A stretch of 64,000 bases of DNA, from positions 1 through 64,000 of the forward strand of contig NZ_JAKFZS010000001.1 in assembly GCF_021654285.1 (NCBI RefSeq), given 5' to 3'. The stretch's first letter is position 1. Every line of letters starts with the position of its first letter. Made by a program: the position numbers and the translations under genes. This stretch comes from Pseudoalteromonas luteoviolacea (GTDB lineage: Bacteria > Pseudomonadota > Gammaproteobacteria > Enterobacterales > Alteromonadaceae). A model generated the notes under the pieces. The model was not told the DNA's origin. It ran no database searches and worked only from the letters and a program-made list of their open reading frames with translations. This document shows, piece by piece, positions 37,712 to 48,200 of the stretch.

Positions 37712-38935
37712 ATGGCGATTAAACATATTTTAAAACTCATTTTAAAGCATAAAAGTATCTCTTTGCTGATCACCTTGCAAATTGCCATCGCAGTGACCAT
37801 TATCGGTAATACCAGCTTTATTAGTTACCGTACCTTGCAAAATTGGCTGATCCCCTCTCATATTGCAGAGCAGCAGATAGTCAATGTCTATACCCGCGTT
37901 TTCGATAAAAACCTTGATAAAGGCGCTCTCATTGAGCGAGATTTACAAACCCTACAGTCCATCGCTGGTGTTGAGAGCGTTAGCTATGCCGCAAACGAAT
38001 TAGTGCTAGCAACAGTGAACGGGCGTAACTTTGCTCACGCGACACTGGATGAAGATAAGCAGGGTGAAAACGTTGCGCTTTTTGCACAAACACCAGGAGG
38101 GCTTGAAACGCTTGGTATTCAGGTGACTCGAGGTCGTAGTTTTTACGATACAGAGTATATATTCGGTCACGCTAGTGAAGGTCAAAGAGCAAGTGTTGTG
38201 ATGATAAGTAATGCGCTTGCTACCGCTTTATTTCCTGAGCAAAGTGCACTTGGGCAAACCGTCTATCTTCATAACGACCGTCTTCCTTATCAAGTTATTG
38301 CGACTTATCAAGACATGATGTTAGGTGAAGCAGCGGCTTACACCAACAGTTGGTATCACTCAGCGATTATTCCAGAAGCTCACTTTAGCACTAACAGCCA
38401 AGTAAACTATTTGGTCAAGGTAGCGGAAAATACTGACGATGCAATCTTTGAAACCATTGAGAACACACTATTTGAAGAAGAAGGCCGCTTAGTTCAGCAA
38501 GTAGAATTTGCAGCGCGTGCCAAAAAACGACTATGGGATGGCCGTAGTACCTTTGCATTTATTATGATGGGGATCAGTGCCATCGCTATCCTCGTGACAG
38601 GTGTTGGGATCATCGCACTGGTTTCATTTTCCATCTCTGTTCGGAAAAAAGAAATTGGCGTACTTCGAGCTCTGGGCGCCTCTCAAGCCAGAGTAATGAG
38701 AACATTATTATTAGAAAATTCAATCTTAGCCATAGTGGGCATTGCCTTTGGTTTATTTGCAGCCATGTGGCTTAACCAATACTTTGTAACCAACCTGCGT
38801 ATTCAAGGCTTAATAGTCCCATGGCTGGCTGCAGCAGTTGCCCTTTGTATTTGGGGACTAAGTGCCTCAGCTGTCTATATCCCAGCGCGAAAAGCAGCTA
38901 AAATATCTCCAGCACAGGTTACAAAAACCAGTTAA
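37712..38935 (+). CDS. ABC transporter permease, FtsX/MacB-like (second)
   Basis: 407 aa: TM1 (~residues 15-38), a periplasmic domain (~40-280) and three TM segments. The region around residue 310 (VSFSISVRKKEIGVLRALGAS) is the conserved FtsX coupling motif, and PARKAAKISPAQ is the typical C-terminus. It pairs with the preceding permease and the ATPase. The substrate of the exporter is unknown. Candidates by analogy are antimicrobial peptides, macrolides or lipopeptides. Confidence 0.9.
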   Translation: MAIKHILKLILKHKSISLLITLQIAIAVTIIGNTSFISYRTLQNWLIPSHIAEQQIVNVYTRVFDKNLDKGALIERDLQTLQSIAGVESVSYAANELVLATVNGRNFAHATLDEDKQGENVALFAQTPGGLETLGIQVTRGRSFYDTEYIFGHASEGQRASVVMISNALATALFPEQSALGQTVYLHNDRLPYQVIATYQDMMLGEAAAYTNSWYHSAIIPEAHFSTNSQVNYLVKVAENTDDAIFETIENTLFEEEGRLVQQVEFAARAKKRLWDGRSTFAFIMMGISAIAILVTGVGIIALVSFSISVRKKEIGVLRALGASQARVMRTLLLENSILAIVGIAFGLFAAMWLNQYFVTNLRIQGLIVPWLAAAVALCIWGLSASAVYIPARKAAKISPAQVTKTS

Positions 38936-38979
38936 ATAACAAGCCGGTACATGGTACCGGCAACAATAATGATAAGAAT

Positions 38980-40314
38980 ATGCAAAATAAAATACTTGTG
39001 ATTGACGACAATCAGGACGTTATAAAAGCGCTTAAGCTATTATTTTTACTCAATGACATTGACTGTGACGGCGCAACAAGCCCAGAGCAAGGCCTCGATA
39101 TGCTCAACAGCCAAGCTTATGACTTAGTCATCCAAGATATGAACTTTAGCCAAGACACCACTTCTGGCGCAGAAGGCCAGACGCTATATCAAGCGATCCG
39201 TTCATTGAACCCTGACTTACCCATTATCCTACTTACCGCCTGGGCAAATTTAGAAACCGCTGTCGCCCTAATTAAAGATGGAGCAGCAGATTATTTAGAA
39301 AAACCATGGCGAGAAGAAAAGCTACTCAAGTCAGTCAATCAATTACTCGAAATATACCGCCTAGAAAAAGCACAATTCCAACAGCAAACGCAAGCCAGAA
39401 ATCGGGCAAATAAGCTGGCAGAACAATTTGATTTAGTCGGTCTTATCTATGCAGATCCGGCCATGCTTAACTTATTGGAAATCGCAACCCAAGTCGCGCA
39501 CTCAGACGCACCAGTACTCATAACTGGACCCAATGGCGCCGGCAAAGAAAAAATCGCCGAGGTGATCGTCGCTAATAGCGCCTACCGCAGCAATGCTTTT
39601 ATCAAAGTCAACGCGGGTGCGCTTCCCGCTGATTTAATCGAAGCAGAATTATTTGGTGTTGTCGGTGGCGCGTATACAGGGGCCACTAAAAGTCGGATCG
39701 GAAGATTTGAAGCAGCCGATGGTGGCACCCTATTTTTAGACGAAATTGGTAATCTGCCACTGTCTGGGCAACAAAAGCTATTGCGCGTGTTACAAACTGG
39801 CGAATTTGAACCTGTAGGCAGTAGCCAAACAAAAAAAGTAAATGTACGTGTACTGAGTGCGACCAACGCCAATTTATCAAACGCAATTGCGCAGGGCACA
39901 TTCAGAGAGGATCTTTACTATCGATTAAACATGATCGAGTTAAAGTTACCCGCACTGATGGAGCGACCAGACGACATTATCCCACTCGCAAATCATTTTA
40001 TCGAGGATAATAAACAGCTAAGTTCAGGTGCTGTCAATGCGCTAAAACGTCATACTTGGCCGGGTAATGTCAGAGAGCTACAAAATGTGATTGGCCGTGC
40101 ACAGTTACTTGCAAAAAGTGACCTCATTGAAGCCTCTGATTTAGGACTGAAAACTAAGCCTGCTAATTCAGCAACCAATACAGAATTGTCAGCACAGGAT
40201 ATACAAAACGCATTGAGTAGCCATCAAGGCAATGTCACGCATGCAGCAAAAAGTTTAGGCCTCAGTCGCCAAGCTATGTATCGACGCATGGATAAATTTG
40301 GAATAGCACGCTGA
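38980..40314 (+). CDS. Sigma54-dependent response regulator (NtrC family)
   Basis: 444 aa. The receiver domain (residues ~4-120) carries the acidic pair DD9-10 and phospho-Asp53 (VIQDMNF). The AAA+ domain (~155-370) has a Walker A-like GPNGAGKEK, the sigma54-contact loop in its GAYTGA form, and GGTLFLDEIGNLPL. A Fis-type helix-turn-helix (~405-442, NVTHAAKSLGLSRQAMYRRM) binds DNA. It follows the permease gene by 44 bp and overlaps the kinase gene by 1 nt. Its likely target is the sigma54-type promoter upstream of the adaptor gene. Confidence 0.93.
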   Translation: MQNKILVIDDNQDVIKALKLLFLLNDIDCDGATSPEQGLDMLNSQAYDLVIQDMNFSQDTTSGAEGQTLYQAIRSLNPDLPIILLTAWANLETAVALIKDGAADYLEKPWREEKLLKSVNQLLEIYRLEKAQFQQQTQARNRANKLAEQFDLVGLIYADPAMLNLLEIATQVAHSDAPVLITGPNGAGKEKIAEVIVANSAYRSNAFIKVNAGALPADLIEAELFGVVGGAYTGATKSRIGRFEAADGGTLFLDEIGNLPLSGQQKLLRVLQTGEFEPVGSSQTKKVNVRVLSATNANLSNAIAQGTFREDLYYRLNMIELKLPALMERPDDIIPLANHFIEDNKQLSSGAVNALKRHTWPGNVRELQNVIGRAQLLAKSDLIEASDLGLKTKPANSATNTELSAQDIQNALSSHQGNVTHAAKSLGLSRQAMYRRMDKFGIAR

Positions 40315-41642
40315 TGGACACAACTTTCACGTCTTTGGCTGGAAAAATGGCCGCATTTTGCACAGCCTTTATTGTACTTGCAGTGTCAATTCAAACTGCT
40401 TTTGTTTTCATAGGCGCACCTATCTTAGTTGCACTCCCTCTCTCATTATTGATCACGTTGCCTTTCCTATTTTTTTGTTGTGAGTATATATTTCAACAAC
40501 ACAAAATGATTATTGATACACTCACAAATGGCCTAAAAAGCCTTTATGACAATGATTTTTCTATCCGTATAGCCGAGCAAACACACTCGGAGTTAGGCAC
40601 AGCTATTCACATGTATAATAAGCTCACCAAACAGTTAAAAAAGCAAAGGCAGACCCTCAATCAGCGAGAAATATTACTTGATAGTATTGTACAAGCTTCC
40701 CCCATGGGTATTGTATTGGTAGACCCCTACAAACACATTGTGTATTTTAATAACGAATCTACCCTATTATTACAATCCTCGAAACTTGACGGTATGACTT
40801 TGCATCAATGCTGTGAAAACCTCCCTCCACAACTGCAAAAGTCAATTATGCAGGCACAATCTGGATTGATAAGCTTTGAGCACAATGATGTAAAGCAAAG
40901 TTATTACCTAAGTTTTAAAACAGTCACCTTTAACCATCAACCACATCAATTAATGATCATCAAAAATGTCTCTGTAGAGTTAGGGCAAGAAGAGCTACAT
41001 ATGTGGAAAAATGCCATTAGATTGATTAGCCATGAGCTGAATAACTCATTGGCCCCCATTAGCTCGCTGACATCATCAGCTCAAAATATGCTCAACAACA
41101 ATAAACATCTCGATTTACTCCCTGATATATTGCATACGGTAGACCAACGAGCACAAAATTTAAGTGAATTTATTGCGCAATATGCGCGTTTTGCGCGCTT
41201 ACCTAAGCCAAATCAAGATTACCATGCAATTCAGCCGCTATTTGACCAAGTCAGTGCGCTGTATTCGTTTGAGCTGCTCGAACCATTACCCGTCGAACAA
41301 GCTTACTTTGATAGTACACAAATTGAGCAGGTATTGATTAACATCTTAAAAAATGCCCATCAGTCTGGCAGCGACCCCGAACAAATCGCCGTTAAAGTAG
41401 TAAAAGATTACAATCGCCTTCGCGTCGCCGTCGTCGATCGCGGCAAAGGGATCAATAACGGTAACCTGCATCAAGCACTCTTACCTTTTTATTCGACTAA
41501 ACCTGACGGCAGTGGGATCGGTCTTAGCTTGTGCAACGACATCATTCATGCACATCAAGGACAACTCAAGCTAAAAAACCGAGTACAAGGCGGCTTGATG
41601 GTTGAATTTGATATCCCTTTAAGAGACACTCAGTATCTGTAA
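40314..41642 (+). CDS. Sensor histidine kinase of the efflux operon
   Basis: 442-aa membrane kinase. Two hydrophobic helices near the N-terminus (~residues 12-32 and 36-56) have almost no periplasmic loop between them, so the signal is probably sensed in the membrane or cytoplasm. A HAMP-like linker and a PAS-like region (~120-220, QASPMGIVLVDPYKHIVYFN) follow. The H-box LISHELNNSLAPIS has His240, then N-box NILKNAHQSG, G1 VVDRGKGI and G2 GSGIGLSL. It would phosphorylate the overlapping response regulator. The closest type is NtrY/AtoS-like. Confidence 0.9.
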   Translation: MDTTFTSLAGKMAAFCTAFIVLAVSIQTAFVFIGAPILVALPLSLLITLPFLFFCCEYIFQQHKMIIDTLTNGLKSLYDNDFSIRIAEQTHSELGTAIHMYNKLTKQLKKQRQTLNQREILLDSIVQASPMGIVLVDPYKHIVYFNNESTLLLQSSKLDGMTLHQCCENLPPQLQKSIMQAQSGLISFEHNDVKQSYYLSFKTVTFNHQPHQLMIIKNVSVELGQEELHMWKNAIRLISHELNNSLAPISSLTSSAQNMLNNNKHLDLLPDILHTVDQRAQNLSEFIAQYARFARLPKPNQDYHAIQPLFDQVSALYSFELLEPLPVEQAYFDSTQIEQVLINILKNAHQSGSDPEQIAVKVVKDYNRLRVAVVDRGKGINNGNLHQALLPFYSTKPDGSGIGLSLCNDIIHAHQGQLKLKNRVQGGLMVEFDIPLRDTQYL

Positions 41643-41692
41643 GGACAAAGCTAAACAATTAAAAAAAGTTAGCCTATACAAAGGACTTAATC

Positions 41693-42763
41693 ATGTTATG
41701 TTATTCTCGGTTTTGGATCAGTATTGGTGCCTTGACTCTAGCAGCGTGCCAAACCACAAAAACCAGCGCCCCTCCTTCTCCTACCAAAGTTCCTTGCTGG
41801 TTACATAACCCGGTGTCATCACAACAAATCGGTTTTATTGGTACAGCCGCGCCATTCAGCGCTATCAAAGACGGCTCCATTATCGCTAGCAGACAAAGAG
41901 CGGTCTCACAGTACACTCAATACTATGGACTGCCTAGTGCTCATGAAGCGGTTAAAACACTACCTGCTACACAAAACAGCTTCACACTAAAAAATGGTCA
42001 AGTACTGTACTTTTCAGAGCCATATACAACCTCAGATACCTTATACACATATGTGAGCACCAGGCCAGCCCTCAACAGTAATCAATGTGAAGCGATCACA
42101 TGCAACTTCAATTTATGTGAACCGAAATGGCTATGTAGTGGGGAGAATAATCACGTCATCGGCGCAAGTTATTATACAGCCTCTGCATATCAGCAACTCC
42201 CAATGACTGCAACTAATGCAAAAGCACTCGCTGGTTACCTTGCGCAAGCAAGCGTTAATATGCAAGAACGCTATGTTGAATCTTTTTCAGAACAGCAACA
42301 TGCCTCTCAATTTTCCCGACAAGGCGAGGTAATAAGTAGCGATTATCAGCACCCCTTACTATTGACACAAAGTTGCCATTATGGTTCAACATTATTTTCG
42401 GCCTATCAAACCAATCTACCGTTAAATAAACAAATAACGCAGCAAACTTGGCGAGATATACAGCAATATCAAGGTAGAAGTGTTGTTATGGGTAACTTTG
42501 GTGAAGATGGCACCATCGCACCGGATAACTTAATCAGTAGCGCTATCAAATACGCCATTCGTGATGCATTGGTTGAGATTGCAAAAAGCAAAGGCGTTAC
42601 TGTCTCAGCATCCAGCACTTTACTCAATCAAAATGGCAGCTACTATTTAAGTGATGCTCAATTTGATATTCAACAAACAGTCAGCGGTCAATTATTGGAT
42701 TTACAGATCAACTACAAAGAAGGGTTTCCCGTCGTCTACGTATGGCTACTTGAGGTGAATTAA
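41693..42763 (+). CDS. LPP20-like lipoprotein
   Basis: 356 aa with a signal peptide and lipobox LAAC (Cys near residue 19), followed by QTTKTSAPPSP. The PCWLHNP and IGFIGTAAP stretches near residues 34-53 and the repeated alpha/beta regions recall LPP20/FlgO-like lipoproteins, whose function is mostly unknown. It lies 50 bp after the kinase gene on the same strand, so it is probably the last gene of the efflux operon. It may be an outer-membrane or periplasmic accessory. Confidence 0.6.
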   Translation: MLCYSRFWISIGALTLAACQTTKTSAPPSPTKVPCWLHNPVSSQQIGFIGTAAPFSAIKDGSIIASRQRAVSQYTQYYGLPSAHEAVKTLPATQNSFTLKNGQVLYFSEPYTTSDTLYTYVSTRPALNSNQCEAITCNFNLCEPKWLCSGENNHVIGASYYTASAYQQLPMTATNAKALAGYLAQASVNMQERYVESFSEQQHASQFSRQGEVISSDYQHPLLLTQSCHYGSTLFSAYQTNLPLNKQITQQTWRDIQQYQGRSVVMGNFGEDGTIAPDNLISSAIKYAIRDALVEIAKSKGVTVSASSTLLNQNGSYYLSDAQFDIQQTVSGQLLDLQINYKEGFPVVYVWLLEVN

Positions 42764-42786
42764 TAACAGACAACCTCATGTAAGTA

Positions 42787-42804
42787 GGGGCGTCAAAACG
42801 CCCC
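42787..42804. terminator. GC-rich hairpin between convergent genes
   Basis: GGGGCGT (42787-42793) and ACGCCCC (42798-42804) pair perfectly with a CAAA loop between the lipoprotein and protease genes. The U-run is poor on both strands. Confidence 0.55.
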
Positions 42805-42814
42805 AAAATATGTC

Positions 42815-44689
42815 TTAACCACCACAAGTTAAGCTGAGCCCTTTACAGCTATAAGTGGAGTTTTCATCTTCTAATCCAGAGAAATCCAAAATGCTGTATC
42901 CGCCATCGGTTGAGGTTGAGTTCGTTTGATTACTTGAATCACACTCCCCTTGTACTTGCCACATTTTTGTTGTCTGACTTGGCATTACACCTTTATTCCA
43001 ATAATACGCACTATAAATCTTACCCTCATGAGTAACCTGCTCTCCACCATCGTAAGGTTTATTGTGATACCAACTCTGTGGGCACTCAGGCGTCTTTCCA
43101 GATTGCAGATAAGTCAGTGCCTGTGCAAAGTTTGGCAAGCCATGACCATATACACTATCTTTACCTGAATGACCTAAATCATGACTGGTAGCTTTAAGCG
43201 CATCAAGAATCTGCGTTCTGCTCCAATCAGGGTTTTGAGACCATAATCTCGCAATACCACCAGAGATAATTGCTGTTGCTTGAGAGGTACCCGCACCCAC
43301 TACGTAGTCACTGTGATAGCTGCTAATTGAAACCGACATATTTGACTCATCGCTCATCGCTGGCCACTGATGTACTAATAAAGTTGGGAACTCCGTATAA
43401 TAATCAACCCCTTTCAGACGTCCCTCTGGATGCTGTGGATAATTTATCATCAATACTTTACCACCAGCCGAGACACAGCTAGACTGTGCATTGCTCAACT
43501 GCTGACGAGTCTCATAAGACAAGGTGCGCTCTGTCATTTGCTGCTGCACATCATCAGCAGATAAAGTATGTACGCACTGCTCAGGTAGGGTTGTTTGCAT
43601 TGACTGGCTGCTAACACCGACATCAATTTGTGTGTATTTCAGAACATCAGAAACAGATCCACTGTGCTGAATTACAACTTCTTGAACCGCATAGTGACTT
43701 CGATTGGCCGTGGAAATAATTTTACTCCCCGGTGCAACAAAATCTATATTCTGATTAGTTGGCGAAAAAGAGGCGATTGTTCCATCTGTTTCTAATGCGC
43801 CTATGGATAAAACATTATGATATGAGGCTGGATAATGTAAAACATCATCATGTCGACCTTGCTGTTTTTTCTCTGATGTCCCATGGTTACCAGCTGCTGC
43901 AACAAAAATCAGTCCTCGGTCATAAGCTAACCTGTCAATAACAGACATCGTCATTGGAGAAAACTGCTCCCCACTCAAAGACATATTTATTACTTTAGCA
44001 CCTGAGTTAGCGCAAACTTCAATTGCTTCGATTAAATTACCACCCCATATCGCTGAGTTTTGACCATTGGCTGTTTTAATTAATTTGTGAACTTGAAGGC
44101 GAGCAACCCCATCACTTAAGGCGCCCTTTACACCAAAGCCATTGCTTTGAGCCGCAATGATACCGGCCATATGCGTACCGTGACTAAGCGCATCTTGATC
44201 CCAAAAGCCAGCATAAACGCTGTGATAGCCATGAATATTAATAGGTAAGTCAGGGTGATTGCTGTCTACGCCTGAATCGATAACACACACTGAAATATCA
44301 TTCGTTGCAGATGGAAGCTTACTGATTGATGTTGCACGTAACCAATAGGGCTCAAGCTCACTATTTGCTAACACGTCTAGGCTATTAGTAGTAGCGTTAT
44401 AGTAATCAAGTGAATTACTACTTAAGGAAAGACCATAATCAGCTTCAAAGGTAACGCCTTCAATATGACTTAACTCTTTGACTTGCAATGATGATAATAC
44501 CCCTTGAGCAATCACTTTATCGCCACTTTGTCCTATCACCTTTAAAGAGCTCAGTATACTGTGAGATAGCTGTCCGTTCTTAAATTGTACTAGATAAGCA
44601 CCGTCGTGACTTTGCTCCTGTGCAATTGCACTCATGCTCAAACTACCTAATACACTTAAAAAAACTGCATTTCTTTTAAAAAAACCCAT
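42815..44689 (-). CDS. Secreted subtilisin-like serine protease (S8) with C-terminal CBM5/12-like module
   Basis: 624 aa from the ATG at 44689, preceded by AGGAGTTAGT; the frame's earlier Met lacks a signal peptide. After the signal peptide (~residues 1-23) and an I9-like propeptide comes the S8 catalytic domain. Its catalytic Asp is in VCVIDSGVDSNHPD (~136), His in SHGTHMAGII (~168) and Ser in GAGTSQATA (~467). A long insert with paired Cys separates the His and Ser blocks and looks like a PA-type domain. The C-terminus (~555-605, SWYHNKPYDGGEQVTHEG then YWNKG) is a CBM5/12-like chitin-binding module. It is likely an extracellular enzyme for protein- or chitin-rich substrates. Confidence 0.9.
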   Translation of the reverse strand: MGFFKRNAVFLSVLGSLSMSAIAQEQSHDGAYLVQFKNGQLSHSILSSLKVIGQSGDKVIAQGVLSSLQVKELSHIEGVTFEADYGLSLSSNSLDYYNATTNSLDVLANSELEPYWLRATSISKLPSATNDISVCVIDSGVDSNHPDLPINIHGYHSVYAGFWDQDALSHGTHMAGIIAAQSNGFGVKGALSDGVARLQVHKLIKTANGQNSAIWGGNLIEAIEVCANSGAKVINMSLSGEQFSPMTMSVIDRLAYDRGLIFVAAAGNHGTSEKKQQGRHDDVLHYPASYHNVLSIGALETDGTIASFSPTNQNIDFVAPGSKIISTANRSHYAVQEVVIQHSGSVSDVLKYTQIDVGVSSQSMQTTLPEQCVHTLSADDVQQQMTERTLSYETRQQLSNAQSSCVSAGGKVLMINYPQHPEGRLKGVDYYTEFPTLLVHQWPAMSDESNMSVSISSYHSDYVVGAGTSQATAIISGGIARLWSQNPDWSRTQILDALKATSHDLGHSGKDSVYGHGLPNFAQALTYLQSGKTPECPQSWYHNKPYDGGEQVTHEGKIYSAYYWNKGVMPSQTTKMWQVQGECDSSNQTNSTSTDGGYSILDFSGLEDENSTYSCKGLSLTCGG

Positions 44690-45153
44690 ACTAACTCCTA
44701 GCAAAGCTATGTTTATATTTTTATTTTATTTATCCTTAAACCCCTGTTTTCATGCATTTAACTATTAAACCTTCTCTGGATATCTACTTCCTTCAATACG
44801 ATATTTATACCTATTTACAAAAAGTTTAGATTGATAACCTTACCTTCAAGAAGGTGACCACTCAAGATAATTGTTAAATTCAAGATAGACCTATTCAAGA
44901 CTTTTTATAAAAACGGATAAGTTACGCGCAAAACATAGTCAAAATTAATCAATTGACGCACCTCTCCTTCACAATTCGAGACTCAAATCCTGAATAGAAA
45001 ACAGGCTTTCAATAATTTAAAACGCCAACTTGATTAAAAAATAACAAGTTAAACTGTAAAAATTAAAAAAAAGTAGATTTATTAAAAAATTCATAGTAGG
45101 CAAGTTAGAGTAACAGATAGGATATTAACTTTTTCGAATAAGTCGAGAATGAT
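44690..45153. other. Gene-free control region
   Basis: 464 bp, very AT-rich, between the divergent protease gene and the STAND module. A short inverted repeat ACCTTC/GAAGGT (44842-44855) could be an operator. No clear -35/-10 pair stands out. Confidence 0.4.
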
Positions 45154-45264
45154 ATGCTAAAAAGTTTCATAAAAGTGAATAATATTCACTGGACCAGTAC
45201 CTTTTTCTGGTGTATTAGTTTTTTTATCGTATTTGTTATTTTTTACACCAATTACACGTTTTAA
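45154..45264 (+). CDS. Putative 36-aa single-pass membrane microprotein
   Basis: MLKSFIKVNNIHWTSTFFWC starts a frame that continues with a strongly hydrophobic helix (residues ~16-32, ending FVIFYTNYTF). Basic residues lie at the N-terminus, so the topology would be N-in. A weak GAG lies 7 bp upstream of the ATG. It ends 18 bp before the large STAND gene on the same strand, as expected for a leader or partner peptide. It could also be a chance frame in AT-rich DNA. Confidence 0.4.
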   Translation: MLKSFIKVNNIHWTSTFFWCISFFIVFVIFYTNYTF

Positions 45265-45282
45265 TAGACAGCAAGACTCACA

Positions 45283-48200
45283 ATGCATGACATTTATGTA
45301 CTTGCCTTGCGCAATGGGTTAAAAATAATATTTAAAAGCAGTGATGATCGTGAGACAGACGATTTACCAATAAGAGCAAAAAAAATGCACATTCTTTTAT
45401 CTGATAAGCGCTACACATATAGTCCCAAATTCAGATTTATAAAACCTAAAGATCGCCAAAAGGTAAAAGTAAAATTTGCCAATGACTTAATACTTGCACT
45501 CGGCTACAAATTCAAAGAGCAACGCAACTATTTTGAAATGGCAGCTGAAGCTGCTTTTATGTCTCTCAACCCATTGGATAGGCAACAAAACCAGTTCTTT
45601 ATTGAATTAGATTTGGTCACTAGCAACCAGCAAACAGTAAACTTGCAAGAAGATAGTACCAGTGTTGGATTAGGATATGCACTCAGTTGCGCACTTGCAT
45701 ATCGCGCTCATATACAAAAAACAGCCGAATTTACTAGCACCTGTTTCTCAACTGGAGAAGTCTCACCTAGCGGAAACGTCCATGCGATTGGCCATATAAA
45801 CAACAAAATTGAAGGTGCGCTATATGCAATGACATACCGCCATAGTGGGCCGTTCATTATTTTCTATCCCCGTGCCAATCATGATGAGATCGATGAGAAA
45901 CTCATCCATGACGTCGAGTTACTAGGTGGGCAATTATCGCCTGTGGAGCACATAAATGAGGCGCTGCAACTATTACTTGGTGAAGAGTATGATGGCACAC
46001 AACAATCAGGCTCATTAACATTTAAAGGCTTAAGAAGCTTCGACCCCCATGATGCCTATTACTTTTTTGGTCGCGATAAGCTCACGTCGGATCTGTTGGC
46101 ACTATTCAACGACAAGCCGTCACTTATCAAAGTACATGGTGTTTCTGGAAGCGGAAAATCAAGCTTAATTAAAGCAGGGCTATTGCCTGCGATCGCCCAA
46201 CAAGGCGAAAATGTAAAGTGGCATATCGGGTTACCTAAAGATTTTGATAGCAGCGCATCGTTATTAAAACACTTTATTTGCTCCAATGAAGCTGGGTTTG
46301 AAGCAGTGCTAAAGGCCATGTCGGTCAGCTTAGAGCAGTTTGTTGAAGAGTTACTAAAGTTAAATACAACATTCCTAGATGAGCTAGCGCTTCATCTTAC
46401 AGCTCATAAAACAACCTATTTTTGGTACATTGACCAATTCGAAGAGATTTTTGAGATTGAGCCAGATAATCGACTGCTACAAAGTTTGGCAAAACTGTCT
46501 GAATATACTCCCATATCTGTAATAGTCAGCATACGAAGTGAATACTTACATAACACAGATATGATAGGAAGAGACTTCTATGTGCCCCATAGTCTAACGG
46601 CCGAAGACTGGCTTAAAATTATAAATAATCAAGCTATCGCTCTGGGGATTACACTAGAAGAAGGGCTTGCTCAAACAATTCAAACAGAGGCATTAAAGCT
46701 GTCTCATGCTCTGCCTGCTGTAGAGTACTTGCTTGCACAGATGCATGCACTCGCAATTGACAGCGACCAACCAAAAACACTCACGTTCAGCCAATATAAT
46801 CAACTTAATAAATTGACAGGCGTCATCTACAGGCAAGCTGAATATATTTTAGGCCAATTTGAGCCACTCACTGAACAGTTTTTTGAGCTGTTTATTGGCG
46901 TGAATATCAATGGTACTTGCTATTCAAAACATGTTGACTTTATTGCCCTTGAACAAGAAAACCCGCAGTTACTGGAACTTGTCAATGCGCTTATCGAGAA
47001 ACAACTCGTTATCCGCCACCAAGCTCATAAACTGCCCCCTTATGTAAAATTGACTCACGATTGCCTAATTTCGATCGCTGAGGAACGTACACTTGATCAA
47101 CAAATTTGGCCACGTTTTTTCATCTGGTTAAGTGCCAGAAAAGAGTACCTTCAGTGGTTTCATGGGATTGAAGCTAAATATAAGCAGTGGAAAAACTTTT
47201 CAACACAACCTGAAGAACAAAATAACTTCACTTTAGGTAAGCATGAGCTACAAGATGGCATAAAGTACCTTAGTCAGCCAGGCACTATCAGCCTACAATC
47301 GACAAAGAACTATATTCTTTCATCTCAAAGCTTTTATCAAACAGCGTTAGAACAGCAGAATAAGACGCAAAAAAGGCGTCTTCTGACAACCAGTGTGCTA
47401 TTTTTATGTGCGTTAGGCACTGCTACTTTTGCATATCACCAAAAACAACTTGTGATTTCAGAACAAGAAAAAACAGCACAAGCGCTATCTCACCTTAAAG
47501 ACAATGTACTGCTTAATGTAGATGCAATTGAACCAATATTGGCACAATACTTACCCACATTCCAACGCAAATACCTCAATAACCACATTACAAAGCTCGT
47601 TTCTAGTGTCGACAGCATACCGCTAGATGACACCGATAAGTTGAGGCTTTTGCTAATAAAGGTAAGGGTTTTAAGGCAAGATGACTCAACTCATATTGAT
47701 GAAATACAAGACATACTTACAGCATTAGAAAGTAAGATTACGAAAGTTGGAAATGTTGATCCAAAAGGCTTGCAGCTGGCCATTTCGTTCAACTATGAGT
47801 TTGGTAGTTTATTGATAAAACAAGGGAGAAATGAAGAAGCTAAAACCTATTTAGCACGTGCATTAGCGCAGGTGAAAAATTTACCTTCAGATCCAACATC
47901 AGCGCTGATAGAAGCGAAACTTGTTTCCCAAATTGCTTTTATGGCACTTTGGGAAGGAGATCTAAATCTAGCTGCCACTAAATACAATGAAGCACTGCAA
48001 TTACTCGACACTCAAGTGCCTTCAGACAGTCTTGAATCAGCCTATAATGTAGTAAGAGTAAATACGTATAGAAACCTAGCGAAAACAGCGCCTTCTGAAC
48101 AGCAGGCCAGTGACTTTTTACTGCGAGCTAAGACGGCCCTAGAAAAGCAATTGATCACAGATCCAAACCATTTAATCTCCCAATACAATTTACTTAGAAT

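Noticed and set aside
34349..42763. Efflux operon as a lantibiotic or other RiPP biosynthesis cluster
   Set aside because: No precursor peptide, modification enzyme or peptidase-containing transporter is visible; only export, regulation and lipoprotein genes.
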